In this document: positions 33,668 to 46,463 of the stretch, one piece after another
How the letters are laid out: every line of letters begins with the position of its first letter
Numbering within the stretch: position 1 is the first letter of the stretch
Assembly: GCA_047967505.1 (NCBI GenBank)
Contig: CM106538.1
Length of the DNA stretch: 64,000 nucleotides
Origin: Dipteris shenzhenensis
Taxonomy: Eukaryota > Polypodiophyta > Polypodiopsida > Gleicheniales
Direction: 5' to 3' (one strand)
Notes under the pieces: model-generated
Database searches by the model: none
What the model was told of the DNA's origin: nothing
The model's input: the letters and a program-made list of their open reading frames with translations, nothing else
Program-made: the position numbers and the translations under genes

Positions 33668-35310
33668 GTGAGAGTTCTGGAAAGAGTGTCAAGAGGAGAA
33701 GATTGCTTCGGCTAAGTGAAATGGAGGAGGATGCTCCAATAGCAGACTCTTCATTTCAACTTGAGGGAACTGCGTTCTTTGAAGAGTCAGAAGGTCAGTG
33801 AGTAGTGGAGTCTCCTGATTTTTGGAAAATCATTTTGTCTAATTGAATGCAATGGACTGAACCATTTCTATTTTTTCTTTTCTCAGCAAGTGAATCAGCC
33901 GATGATATGTTTTTTGAGTTTTGTAAGAAAGTTGGAGTTCGAGTCAATTTCCATATCTTTTATGACATGTTCAATAAAGAGTTGAACCTCATAGATATTT
34001 TGGAACAAAATAGATCTTTTTTGCTAAGGAGTTGTTGGATTTTGAAGAGCTCACTTCGACTGGAAAGGTTTGCAAGGGAAGGAGGGTATTTATTCATGTC
34101 AAAGATCTATGCACAGACAATAAGCTACGGAATAGGAATCAACAAAAGACTTGGAAATTTGCCTATGTCAATGAAGGCAAATTGTGAGCAACATCTAGCA
34201 AAGAAATGTAGATTTCTAGAGGAGAGCATTGCTTTTACATTGCATATCTGGTTAGCTGAGGGTGATGTTGGTACCGAGCAAGAGAAACCTACAGTTGAGG
34301 AGGTGAACAAAGATGAAGAGGAGCAAGTTGATATTGTGAAGAAGAAATCAATTTTGATGGGGAAAAGGAAGAGGCTATCGTGTTGGATCTTCTAAGCCTT
34401 AGGTCGTCCACAGTGAGAGGTGAACTTGAGGTAAGTGATAAGGACTTGGAAGAATGCAATGATGCATACCTTTACTCCCTACATTCAAGATTGGAGATGA
34501 AGAATATGTGTTTTTGCATGACATATAGTCTATATTTGGCTTGAGGGAAGATTATGCCTTAGCCATGATTGCCTAGTATTGTGATGAAGACCAAGATTTT
34601 ATTGATGAACATGATCCTTTACTTGCTCTTGAAAACAACTTCAATCCAACAGAAAGCTTGCAGATTTGTTTCACTAAGACCATGAACTCAAAACAAAAAG
34701 ATATGGATGATGAATTTGCTTTTATTGAGTTTCAACAACAAGTCGGGTATGACAAACTTGGGAAAGAAAGTCAAGAAATAGGATCTATAGTTGAAGCATC
34801 TGACCGTAGTAGCATCAATTTGTGGAACAACAAACAACTAGAGAGTGATGAAAATATGAAGTTAATGTATTGGTCCTTAAATTTTATTATAGAGTTTGCA
34901 AGTGAAAGAATATTTCTTCCAAATTCTTAAATATTTCCTTATTGTTTTGCAGTTGTTTGTTGAAAAAGATGATTTCCTAAGAAGAGCGGCCCGATCACGT
35001 GAGAGAGGACACGGGAGAGATGTAGCATTGTCCCACTACCTGGAGAAGCTAACAAATTCGAAGCCTGTAATTTATCACTCCAGGTTGAGCAATGATGGGG
35101 AGGCATATGTCTTTTTATTTAAAACTTTATCTCGGATGCTTGAAGGGGCTCCAATGTCCCATGTGGTTGATAAGGTAATTTTGATTGAAAAGATCAAAGC
35201 TTTGTCATTTTTGGCTACTATCCAAGCAAGGAGTGCTCAAGAGCAGGTTATTTCCTTACATATTGTGCTCATGCTCTTGTCTGTGGAATCACAAACCCTT
35301 TGGAGTTAAC
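33668..35310 (+). pseudogene. Unidentified multi-exon gene-like region
   Basis: Two exons join cleanly in frame: 33668-33793, then a 93-bp GT...AG intron, then a second exon from 33887. The first carries a basic KRRRLLRLS stretch followed by an acidic part, and the join gives EESEASESADDMFFEFC. The second continues KKVGVRVNFHIFYDMFNKE. Beyond about 34020 the frame is disturbed. A later open stretch (34896-35309) contains DDFLRRAARSRERGHGRDVA and LSRMLEGAPMSHVVDKV. I do not recognise the family. It could be a decayed host gene or a second gene of a transposon, since it faces the transposase-like gene at 35539-37757 tail to tail. Confidence 0.35.
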
Positions 35311-35538
35311 CGATTATGGAAAGCATTACCTCATACGATTTAGAACTCCTGCCCCAAAGACAATTCCCCTCATAGAAGACAAAGCAAGATGAAGAACCAC
35401 TTGTTATTACTATGAAAAAGAGAAGAAGTACGAGAAGGTATTTGGACGAGAAGAACAAAAAAGATACGTATTTCTCTGATGTAATGTGTGGATACAAAAT
35501 ACTTGATAGACCAAATACACTCTTATATTATTCACTCT

Positions 35539-37757
35539 TTATCTATCCACCGATGATTTTAATACTTTTGACTCTCTCCACTTTGCATGTTTCTCAGCAC
35601 GAATAGAGTTGTGAAATATTTGCCTTTTCCTTTCTCTTTGTACAATTCTGAAAGCAAGTTGAATTTGTGATCTAGCAATCTTCTCTTTGAATTCTATCTT
35701 GTGAAGAATACCACGATAAAACCATTGGAATACTTCTATCAGACTATTGGATCTGTCTTTACCTCCAAAATGTTGTGTATGTCTGAAGAATGCATTCTGT
35801 GCTAGGTAATGAGACTTCTCCATTCCCTGTGTAGACCAAATTGCAAGAAAACCATATTTCTTCACAAAATATGGCAGATGATTGTGTAAAATATGTTGCA
35901 TAAGCCACACAAAATCACATCAATAGGCAATTTATTACACAAATGAAATTGAAGGGATGTTAGGATAAGTTTTACCATGTAATGTGTAATGTTGCAATCT
36001 GTCCAAGCTTGTTTCGTACTCTTTCCAAATATTTTTAGTTGTTCTTCGAATGCGCGATGATCTTCAGGCCTCCATATTCTCTTGTCACAAAATGCAAATA
36101 AGTTATCTAAAGACTCCCAAACTTGTGCCTTAACATTTCTTGCAAGACCCTCTCCTTTGTGATCTTTCACCGCATTGTGAACTGTTTTCCAAAAGTTGTA
36201 CTTGACACGTGATACATAATTTGTCATCCTTTTCTTATTTGGTCTATCTTCTAGTCTTGATAGAAATCTTCTTGCCTTAACACCTCCAATGGAGGGCTTG
36301 ATGGGAACTTCTTTTCCATCTATTTATTTCTTCAAGTCTTTTGTTATTTTCATATTGCCCCCATGCAGTCCAATTTTTTATAATACTTTTTCTATTTCTT
36401 GAAGTGCCCATTTTCTATGCTTTTTTGGTCAAAGTTTCCAAGAAAAACCAATATATAGGAAAACCAATTTCTCAATTATTCTACGTAGAGCATGTAATGT
36501 ACATATGTGTACATTACATAATGGAATTTCCAAGATAGCTTTGAAGTTTAGGTCTATTGTATTTCTATTGGGTGCTTTCTTCCACCATTTTGTGCTCAAT
36601 GCATTGGCAAGCTCATTGCAGTATAAGCATGGAGTCTTTGAATTTCCTCCTTTACTGATATTGTACACACACTTAAGTGTTTTAAGAGCACCAGCAAGGT
36701 GCCATTCAACCTTGAAGTCACCTTTGTTTGGCACATGAAGCAGCTTTCCTTGCATTTGGTCTTTAATTATAGAGATAATGTTGGTTTTATGAAACAACCA
36801 ATAAAGTGTTTCATGATCTTCTCTTTGAACCTCTTAATATCAACAAAAACCAAAATACCTATAAGCCACACTGTAAAAGTACAACAAAAAAATGATTACT
36901 TTTCAATTCTTTATACGTATATTTTCACATATCTACCATTGGAACAACAATACAATGATTGTGAGCATAGAAATGGAAGAAAAGACATAAGCCGATTGAG
37001 TTCTATGTTATATACATACCTCAAATGAAGCCAAGCACCATATGTGCTTTTTAGATTGAACACTAAAATACTTTGGGTTTATGTCTGTCATGGATGTATT
37101 GAGTGCTCTATTCATTAGTGTTATAAGCACACATTCCATTTTTTTCTCTTTGACAATTTCACATTCGTCTAACTTAATCACAAATTATAGAACCCCCTTG
37201 CATTCTTCAAAAGTAACATTGTAAAATTCTACCATTCGCTTTTTAATTTCTTCAAGGTTTACAAAGATGTTATTCCAGGGGGTGTACAGTGTACTTCCTT
37301 TCTTACCCTCATACAACCCTTCAATATGGAGAAAAGTTCCAATGTATTCATGTAGTCTTTCATTGAGCAAGCTTCGTTCTCTCCAAACTCCTCCAAGTGT
37401 AGGAAGAAGCACACGTTTTATCCCTTCATCTTTCAACCTTCTTGACGAGGTCTAAAAAATCGATGTGTAACTTGCCCTACTAACACCACTGTCATCAAGC
37501 ACTTATTGAATTGTGTTAACTTCTATTCTATTATCATCAACAAAAGTTTGCACTACCTTTTTCTTGATTGTCTTGAACTTTTTCTCTTCAAGTAACTTCT
37601 GTGCAAAGTTTGAGGAAATCAATCCCTTCATTTGTTTCAAGGGAAACATATTTGGAACCACATGAAAAGAATAAGGGAGAGAGAGAGAGGGAAGCTCAAG
37701 TGCAACTTTCTTCTTCACACACCAAAGAGAAAAGACACAAGAGGTAGAGGCCAGCAT
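35539..37757 (-). pseudogene. Decayed transposase-like gene of an unclassified family
   Basis: Collinear minus-strand frames run from the ATG at 37757 to about 35539, interrupted by stops. In order they read MFPLKQMKGLISSNFAQKLL, TLGGVWRERSLLNERLHEY (about 37390), LDECEIVKEKKMECVLITLM (about 37155), VEWHLAGALKTLKCVYNISK with CLYCNE (about 36720-36620), VHICTLHALRRIIEKLVF (about 36510), then FCDKRIWRPEDHRAFEEQL (about 36080) and WSTQGMEKSHYLAQNAFFRH (about 35830). The layout (a CxxC-type element, a conserved HALLRI-like helix and a late QGMEKSH word) resembles transposon proteins in animal and algal genomes that I cannot name. Catalytic residues are not assigned. Confidence 0.45.
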
Positions 37758-37818
37758 ACTAATTCAAATGTATTATACCATTTTAAATCTATAGTCGTAT
37801 TATGAGATTATACTAATT
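37687..37818 (-). repeat. Left arm of a perfect 132-bp inverted repeat
   Basis: The reverse complement is identical by eye to 38329-38460 and to 39280-39411. The arm overlaps the 5' end of the transposase-like gene, including its putative start region. Confidence 0.92.
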
Positions 37819-37879
37819 CAGACTTAGCAATTTTAGAAAAATACGTTTCTAAAATTCATAGATATACCAAATTCATAGA

Positions 37880-38101
37880 TTGTTTGAGCAACATCTCAAT
37901 GCACTCAAGGAGCAGAACGCCCAACTCGACCAGGACAAAAGCCGAATGGAAACTCTACTGCATGAGCAACAAACTTCCAGTTGGAAAGGGTGTGTAGTGA
38001 TCCACAAGCTCGTCGACCATGCCCATTCCATCAGAATAGCCATGCCATGGTGGTACACATCTGTCCACCAGTTCTACGAACCAAAATTAGTATATGATTA
38101 A
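37880..38101 (+). CDS. Short coiled-coil-like open frame in the inverted-repeat loop
   Basis: A 73-codon frame starting MFEQHLNALKEQNAQLDQDK and followed by SRMETLLHEQQTSS. It shows heptad-like spacing of L/M and many Q, E and K residues, so it reads like a coiled coil. It sits between the two arms of the inverted repeat. No promoter or family can be assigned. It may be a captured exon fragment. Confidence 0.3.
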   Translation: MFEQHLNALKEQNAQLDQDKSRMETLLHEQQTSSWKGCVVIHKLVDHAHSIRIAMPWWYTSVHQFYEPKLVYD

Positions 38102-38225
38102 AAATATAATATAAGTTGTCCATTACATAATCTCATCTAGCACCTCTTCCTATATTAGTTTATAAGATGTATAAACTCATAATACTAATACAAAATTAAA
38201 AGTATAAATACTAATACAAAATGAT

Positions 38226-38493
38226 ATCAATTTATAAACTAATATATAAGAGAGTTTACCAAAATTAGCACCTCTTCCTATATTAGTTTATAAAAGATGT
38301 ATAAAAGTTTAATATTAGTATATAAACAAATTAGTATAATCTCATAATACGACTATAGATTTAAAATGGTATAATACATTTGAATTAGTATGCTGGCCTC
38401 TACCTCTTGTGTCTTTTCTCTTTGGTGTGTGAAGAAGAAAGTTGCACTTGAGCTTCCCTCTTAATCAAAATGACTATAATGTAACAGTTGAAT
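38226..38493 (+). repeat. 268-bp direct repeat, copy A (contains the inverted-repeat right arm)
   Basis: Same sequence by eye as 39177-39444, offset 951 bp with no length difference. The part 38329-38460 is the reverse complement of 37687-37818. Confidence 0.92.
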
Positions 38494-38817
38494 ATCTCAC
38501 ATCTTTTATAAAATATTATTATAAAAGATAAAAGGTCTACTTATTACACCATATATAGTACTTTAGTATTACACACTTAATATAATATAGTGAAATATTT
38601 AAAATAATATTATATACAGTTGAAAGTAGACAAAGATTTATAATTACCACTCGAGTTTATTTTTGGTAATAAACTTTTATATTATTTTTATACATATATA
38701 TTATAAATTGTTTAACATCTTTATTTTTGTTTTCATCCTTGTTAATACCAAACTTAGTATATTATAATATATATGTATATACCATATAGTGAAATATACA
38801 ATACTAGTACACTTATT

Positions 38818-38965
38818 GCCTCTACCTCTTGTGTCTTTTCTCTTTGGTGTGTGAAGAAGAAAGTTGCACTTGAGCTTCCCTCTTAATCAAAATGACTATA
38901 ATGTAACAGTTGAATTCCCTCTTAACCAAAATTAGTATATGATACAAAATGTGTTGTCCTGTTAA
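38818..38965 (+). repeat. 148-bp direct repeat, copy B
   Basis: Same sequence by eye as 39347-39494, offset 529 bp. The first 114 bp of it also match 38396-38493 in copy A. Confidence 0.9.
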
Positions 38966-39176
38966 GATGTATAAAAGATGTATAAAAGTTTAATATTAGT
39001 ATATAAACAAATTAGTATATAATACATGTTAAAATATAAAAGGTCTACTTATCTGGAAACTAATATATAAAATAATATTATATGGTAATATAATATATAT
39101 ATTTGTTTATCACAATATATAGATACTATAATATTTGTGCAAATATATAGAAATTCAATGGATAAGTATATGTTTC

Positions 39177-39494
39177 ATCAATTTATAAACTAATATATAA
39201 GAGAGTTTACCAAAATTAGCACCTCTTCCTATATTAGTTTATAAAAGATGTATAAAAGTTTAATATTAGTATATAAACAAATTAGTATAATCTCATAATA
39301 CGACTATAGATTTAAAATGGTATAATACATTTGAATTAGTATGCTGGCCTCTACCTCTTGTGTCTTTTCTCTTTGGTGTGTGAAGAAGAAAGTTGCACTT
39401 GAGCTTCCCTCTTAATCAAAATGACTATAATGTAACAGTTGAATTCCCTCTTAACCAAAATTAGTATATGATACAAAATGTGTTGTCCTGTTAA
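39177..39494 (+). repeat. Direct repeat, copy C (joins copies A and B)
   Basis: Contains the full 268-bp copy A at its left and the full 148-bp copy B at its right, so A and B look like overlapping partial copies of C. The AT-rich spacers between the copies contain related words. Confidence 0.9.
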
Positions 39495-40043
39495 TCATTA
39501 ATTTAATTTCATGTTTTTTAGTAGGGACCTCATCTAAAAGGACTTCAGAATATGGGATTATGTAATAAAAATTTGTATTGTGAAATCATTATAGTCAGTG
39601 GTAAAAAAAAGTTTTAATTTTTTACCTCTTTATGCACCAAAAAAAAAAAAATTTGCACTCATATGTTGCATATTGAAAATTGATATCATTTTGTATTAGT
39701 ATTATAAAAGTAAATGTATGGAAAGTTGTATATTTAAAAAAGTAAGTGTTTTTCTCTAGATTTGTAATTTTGATTTTTTTACAAAAGTTAATATTTTTGC
39801 ATGTTTTTGAAACAATTGTATGTGTGCATAATACAGTTTCAATAAATGAGTTAAAGTGGCATTTTTTGTGAAATATTTTGAAAGATTCCATTGATTTTCC
39901 AATAACATGAGAAATTACCCAATTGAAATGAGAAGGTGTTAGACTTAGATTTGTTTCTATAACAATACATTGTAGTATTATCATGCATTGGAGCATCAAC
40001 ATACATAGGAGTGCCCAACATCTTCCAAATGCAAATCACAAAT

Positions 40044-40482
40044 CTAAGTTTTGGAGTATCTGTGGATGTGGAAATCATCCTTTTTGTAAGGTCAGTCCCC
40101 CACGGCCAATGTGTATGCCTTCATTGAAAGAAAATTGCTTTGTTGTTTGTAATATAGAATTTTCAAACTCTCTCATAGTTGCATAAAGTGAAATGTGCTT
40201 TCTCTATTTCTTTCCAACAAGCCAACTTCCATGGTTGGACTTCGCTAGACTTGTTCTTAGGGACTTGGAGTTTTTGTGGATGTGAAAACCATCCTATCAA
40301 CCATGTCATGTAAGTTCAATCCATGGCCAAGGTGTCTATCTTCATTGAAAGATAATTGCGTTGTGGTCTGTAACATAGAATTTGCAAACTTTGTCATAGT
40401 TGCATCATACAATAAAATTTGCCTTCTTTGGCCCTTTTCAGTAAGCCAGCTTCCATGTTACAACTCCACTAAATTTATTTTT
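40044..40482. repeat. Diverged tandem duplication, about 215-bp unit
   Basis: Both halves share ...TTGGAGT(A/T)T(C/T)TGTGGATGTG early, then CTTCATTGAAAGA(A/T)AATTGC and AAGCCA(A/G)CTTCCATG later, with many substitutions. Confidence 0.75.
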
Positions 40483-42481
40483 AGATATTGAGCAATATCC
40501 TCCACATTCTCCTTGTTCACAAGCTAGCATTACATAGAATACATAAGCAATGCATAATTTCCCTACTTTCTAGCTAGAATAATCATGAAAAACATTACAT
40601 CTCTACACCATGGATGCATATTTTATTTGCAAAGAGGGCAATATTAATCTAACACATCTACTCACATGACTTAGAAGGTCTCCTCAATATGCTATCTTGA
40701 TATTCCACCAGCTCAGCTAGGAGTCCATAAAGGGGAGATCGATGTTGCAAACTTTTCTAATGCCCTGTCACATTCTTATTTGACGATAAATGAAAGTCAC
40801 AAGCTCCCTAATTGTTGTTGTTCTCCACCTCTTGCATAATTGAATATGTGTTGCTTTAATAGACCTTTGTCTGTGTGGAATTTTAGACTCTACTCACAAT
40901 GAAATAAACACAACCTTTCTCCTTCCCCCAAGACGTTATTGTTGTTGTATACCTTTTGCATTGCATTCTAGTTAGCTTGTGACTCATTTGCCATAAAACC
41001 ATGGAAATTGTGCTTCTTTTATCCACACGTGCACACCACTTTATTTAGTTTCTCCCAAAACAACACTTGGGTAGCCTCATTCTCCTCCTTCATCTCACAT
41101 GTTGCAATAGTGAGCAGTTCATGTAGGGTGCATACATAGAATAATACTTTCTCATTCCAAATATTAATCACTAACAAATCAGCCAAGGACATTTTCACAC
41201 CAGAGAAATGAAACAAAAAATCAACATCCGATCATAGAAAACACTCTACATTACTTGGAATCATATACATGTGCTCCCATTATAGATGACTCTTTCACCC
41301 TATGGATGTCATCAAACATCACGAATGATCTTCTCAAATCTTCGTTGCCATCCATGCTCATTGTTATGGCAATATAAGGGCAATATCCACTCCAAAAGTA
41401 GACCCTCTTTTTGACATTTTAGATACAAAGCACCTGTCTAATTGTCCACCTTACCCTGAAAAATGGCTACCATGGAGAAATTCATATATACACCTTCTCT
41501 TTAGGTTGAATGGACTATTAAGAGAATATTTCGGCATTCCCATCTCCCTTCTTGTAGTTTTGATAATTCTATTGAACCCACCTTGTAGCACCAGTGATAG
41601 CATCTCCTAGTGACTCTTCTAATATCCAATTTAGACATTATTTTTGCATTATCTTCAAGAGAGGAATTAACATATCTCAATACAACACATGTATATGCAT
41701 TTATTTTTGTATCATTGTACCTCACATGGAAAAATGAAAAGGGAAAAAATCCATATTGGTGTTGTCAAAGTTGTCTTAGCGAGGTTGATGCATTTCTTGT
41801 TGAGATCTATAAAATTTTGAATTAAGACTATGCAAGAGCTATTATGTTAATTGTCTAGAACTTGTCATTCATATGCATATAGTTTATGAATGCAAAGAGT
41901 TTGAAGGTGCTAGATAGTTAGCTTGAGTATTTTTGAGTAGATTACATTTAGATCTTGCTTGGTTAACAATCATATCAAACACACTATCATTGATTCAAGA
42001 AGTATAGTATAGCTAGTACTTTTAACCTTTGTATGTTTTCCTTTGAAGGTAAAAAACCCTTCACACTATAGAAACATTGAGAGTTTATATCATTTCCATT
42101 TGATAAGTTTTCAAAGTTGCTTGTCCATATGATTGCACTATAAAAGAGCTAATTAATATGTAGTTGGATCTAGCAAAGCCACGATTTGTACCCATAATTG
42201 ACACTATGAGACATTGCAACTTATCATGAAATATGTTTACATCAGTTTAATTTCAAGTTGAATCACAAGCCATTAAGCAGAAAAAATTCAATCAATATTC
42301 CTGAATTCTTTCAGGAAACATATTTTTTGTTAAAGCATACATATCATACAAGGTCTTAACCCTACTTGTTGTTATTTGGGTTAGAAGATAAATTATGTCA
42401 TTTTCTTGTATGCACCAATTACTTTTCGATGGTATATATGTTTTGCATTTTTTGAAGTTATGTTCACTACCATGCCACTTC

Positions 42482-42508
42482 ATATATATATATATATATA
42501 TATATATA
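42482..42508. repeat. (TA)n microsatellite
   Basis: About 27 bases of uninterrupted alternating A and T. Confidence 0.9.
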
Positions 42509-43700
42509 CGGCTGCTATATTTCAAGCTAACAATAACAAAATTAGAGGATACAAATGGAGGTGGGATATTTGTTGTTGCCTCCCAACTAGATGCATCATA
42601 CACTTTCTCACATGATCAACAAACCAAAAGATGGTGAGCCTAATGTTTATGTGATAAATAAGGCTAATTACCAATCTAGTTTAGGCTTGCGACAAAGCAC
42701 AATGTCCTCATAAAGGATTGGTTTGAACTGTAGGTTGTGTGATACATCCTCCAAAGTTAGTATACAAACACTATAACGGTGATAGATTAGAAAAATGGGC
42801 TAAATTGAATGTTCCAAAGGAGAAGCTTGTAGGAGAACAGATCGATCATTTATCTCTGGCACACTAAAGTGTACTATAAAATACGAGCTCACATCATAAA
42901 TAAGAGGTAAATATTTTATCACAAATACGAGATCATGTCATAGATTTAGCTAGTACTCTAATGGGTGCTTCCTATATGTTCTGGGGTCACATCATGGATA
43001 ACTACACTTGAGTTCTTCATTTTCTTCATCCCTTATTTCATTATGCCTTAGTTTAGGATGATACCATGCTAGATTTCTAACAGATCCCCTTCCTTTCGCC
43101 AAGGCATGGAGGGCGGGGAAAGACACCACTTTGTAGAAGATGAATGCACAAGCAGAAGCAAAGTACACAGAGTCGCAGAATCTCACTGATGTGATGTGTA
43201 GAAGTGATAGTACAAATGATAGGCACAAACCCCTAAGTAGATAGGGTTGTGCATAATAGGCACAGGTTTAAGCACACAGTGCCTCCTAAGCACACATAAG
43301 CCTAGAATACAAAGCCAATGCTTTAGTGTGAGGTCAGTGGGGCCATTATTGGCTTGGGGGAAAACACCTCTCGCAAGGGGAGCAAAAAGTGCCTCAAGCA
43401 CATCTTAGAACCACCAGCACTCCCATGGACGGTATACATAATAACTTGAATACAAGTACTCTTTTTACTTCCAAAAGAGAGCCTTCAAATAGTCACATAG
43501 AATCATACCAAGGACTTCCTTTCTCCTCTGCAATCAATGGTTAGCCAAAATACACACCATGTTTTCACATGCATACTAGACTGATGCTTATGCATTTTCA
43601 CTTACAATGCCATGTCAACCATAAGCAATCACTATATGTGTAATGTGCCTAAACGTAAATCCATCCAATATTTTCATGTGCATGTTAAGATATTTATTTA

Positions 43701-45100
43701 AAATTATTTAATTATTTAATTAATACTTATAATATCAATTACAATGGCACCATGTCAACGGGTTGTGAATATCGTCCAAAGGGTATATCTCCAATCAATA
43801 TCTGCAAGAGGAAAGCTAAACAACTCCCAAATTCTGAAGCATATTTATCCAAGAGCAATTTAGCAAGCATATAGTCATCGAGAAGGACATGAGAGGCATC
43901 CAAACCTGTAATAACTGCAGTAGCATATGACTGTGAAATCATTGACCAAATGTAGGCATAACATTCCAAATAAGAAGGCTCATCTTTGAAAATTAGCATC
44001 AGCTTACTACCTCGTGAAATTTTGTGATGGTGCTATTTTGTGAGCGCATGCATCAGGAGGATATTGGTGCATGTATCACTTTCACATGCTATCTGTTTGG
44101 GTGCTTGATAGTGGTACAAGCTAGCACATGACCGGTTGAGATTGATTAGGAGAGAAGGCTTGTTGGTTTGTTTGATGTTTATGCCAAATTTAGCAATGTG
44201 GTCAAGTTGAGTTCCACGTCATTCAAAGAATTGGATGGCAGTTTATTTCTTCTTTTGTGCAGATAGCATAATTTATTTTGTGGCATCCATCTTTCGATGT
44301 AGTATTTGATGCCAATTTTTGCTCCCCACACCAACAATTGATATTAGAGCTAGGTTTACTTCAATCTTGTGACCAAGGTGCACGGCTACTGCATGGTGAT
44401 GAGAGGAAGGAAAAAAGCGGGTTTAGCTCGAGGATGAAGATGGGGACGAAGCTCGTGGACAAAGATGCGAAACGATGATACGAAGGGGGGAAGAGGGGGT
44501 AATGAAAGATAAAAATAACAGAATAAAAGAAAGGAAAAAACGAATGGGGTGTAAAAAGAAAAAGAGGAAAGTAGTGATGAAAAACAATAACTATAGGAAA
44601 AAGATTTAGAAGAGTAGAACTAAAAATAACTAATACAAAGAAACTTGGAATAAAAAATAAAAAGCTATAATGTAACATGAGGATCACAATCACGACATTA
44701 CTTTCCGTTTGAGCTATGTCATAGGAATGGATCGCATAGCTCTTGTCCTTTAAAAGGTTGTTGTGAATCCTTGAAGTTTGACAAGAGTAGCAGCAACAAG
44801 AATGGAGTGGAGGAGGAATGAGACTCTATGTGGGGGGGAAAATGGATGCTTTTTGGGTAGGAAGTCTCCAAAATTCAAATTTTGAAAAAAAGGTGCAAAA
44901 TGGGCCATGCTTATGGATGCCCAAGAGGACCCACCATATGACAAGTTGCAGGTGTGTCATAACATTGTGGGCTTAGCCATGGTTAAGGAGGAGGTTTGGA
45001 GGCCCACATGTAAGAGGGCCAGCCAATGACATTCCAGCTCATTGAAGGCTGAGTGCCACCTCAACATGCCATTGTCAGCCCTCCCATTGGTCCACCTCAC
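43701..45100. other. AT- and purine-rich sequence without recognisable genes
   Basis: The minus frame 43739-43999 has no known domain. The block 44490-44660 is strongly adenine-rich on the plus strand. Confidence 0.4.
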
Positions 45101-45104
45101 ACAT

Positions 45105-45880
45105 TTTCCTAATCCATTTGCATTAACTTGGGATTAACTTGTGCTAATACGAGGCCCTTTTTTGACTCCATTTCTCCCCTAATGTTGTGTTGATTGCCTG
45201 AGCCAAAAAAGAGTCGGGCAATCCTTTTCCCATCACCATACACCACTTCATCTCCATGATAGTACAGTTGCAATGCTCTACAGCACCAACTTGCTGACGT
45301 GAATGTGCAATCGTGAGTTGGCATTGAATGCCATTATCACTGAGATACTTGTCAAACTCCTTCGAGGTAAAATCTCCTCCTCAATATGTCCAAAACATCT
45401 TCACCTTCATCCCACTCTCGTTCTCCACTAACTTGTGCCACTGCTTAAGTTTTCCAAGAGCTTCAGCCTTTTCTCGTAAGAAATACACCCACATGTATCT
45501 ATTGTAGTCATTGATGATCAACATGTAGTAGAGACATCCCCCCAATGCTTGAGTAGGCATTTTCCCACTTAGATCAACATATACCCATTGTCGAGGAGCC
45601 TTTGCTCGATCACTGCTGTCATGTGGAAACAAAGTTTCTTTGTTGCTTGCCCATCATACAAGCTTCACATGGTTCTTGCATTGTTGAGATTGCAAGCAAG
45701 TTTGCAACCATCCCTAATTTTTGCATCTCTTGAAGAACAATATATTCCTTCTCCAAAAGCACACGCATTTTTGCACATAAAGTCAAGAACATCTGTTACA
45801 AATAAATCATCTATAAAACGCCTAACTTGGCTAAGCTTATGTAAAAAAAAAGGGCAGGTATTGATAGAAATAAGACATCC
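45105..45880 (-). pseudogene. Ty1/Copia integrase fragment
   Basis: On the minus strand the frame 45632-45381 reads APRQWVYVDLSGKMPTQALG, then YYMLIINDYNRYMWVYFLRE. In the next stretch come TSKEFDKYLSDNGIQCQLTI and MVMGKGLPDSFLAQAINT (about 45370-45190). These are the two halves of the integrase core. The usual first Asp is present (YVDL), while the SDNGGE-type second block is partly lost at a stop near 45381. It has neither RT nor gag. Confidence 0.8.
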
Positions 45881-46463
45881 CATAAACTCGCATGTAAAGA
45901 TTATCTAAAATAAAATATATCCAAAAGCAAACATCTTCAACACTCACTACCTTTGTGTATCTTTTCTTTTTAGAATCGATGTCATGATCTTTATTTTTCA
46001 AAACATAAGCTGTTTTCTCAACTTTTAGCACTTTGCATGTATCTTTGTCAAATCTCAGCTATGTTCTTAACACGTGGGTAGGGTATTATACCCAAAGGGT
46101 GGTGTGGATAGGTAGCAAGGAGGATGTGCTTGGATGTATGAACAGATGTATAAAATTGGAACAATCTGGGAGCAAATGGTATCATGACACACCTTGGAAG
46201 GTTGCTATAGACCTTCAAGTATCTAGACACTTCGAATAGTAGGTGGTCCTTCTCATCATATTTTGTACAGTGACAGGTACCATCAATTACTAATGTAATG
46301 GTTCCAAGGATACATCCATTATCAAGTTTACAAAATTTAGAAGTGTCAAGTGTTATTTCAACAAATTGCAATGGGTAGATAGTGTACTCATGTGGTTGCT
46401 CTGAATAAAAATAATTGGGTTAGGTAAATTATTCATACAAATATCATCAATATATCATCATGG

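Larger units (their letters stand above)
39495..43700. other. AT-rich region without recognisable genes
   Basis: Only short open frames without known domains. It contains a diverged tandem duplication of about 215 bp (40044-40258 and 40259-40482) and a (TA)n microsatellite at 42482-42508. Confidence 0.4.

Noticed and set aside
37687-39411. The 132-bp inverted repeat as terminal repeats of the transposase-like element
   Set aside because: Both arms lie on the same side of the transposase-like gene, and I find no third arm near 32-35 kb. The ends also lack a duplicated target site.
42395-42637. Small protein frames with Ile-Tyr repeats
   Set aside because: They are encoded by the (TA)n microsatellite.
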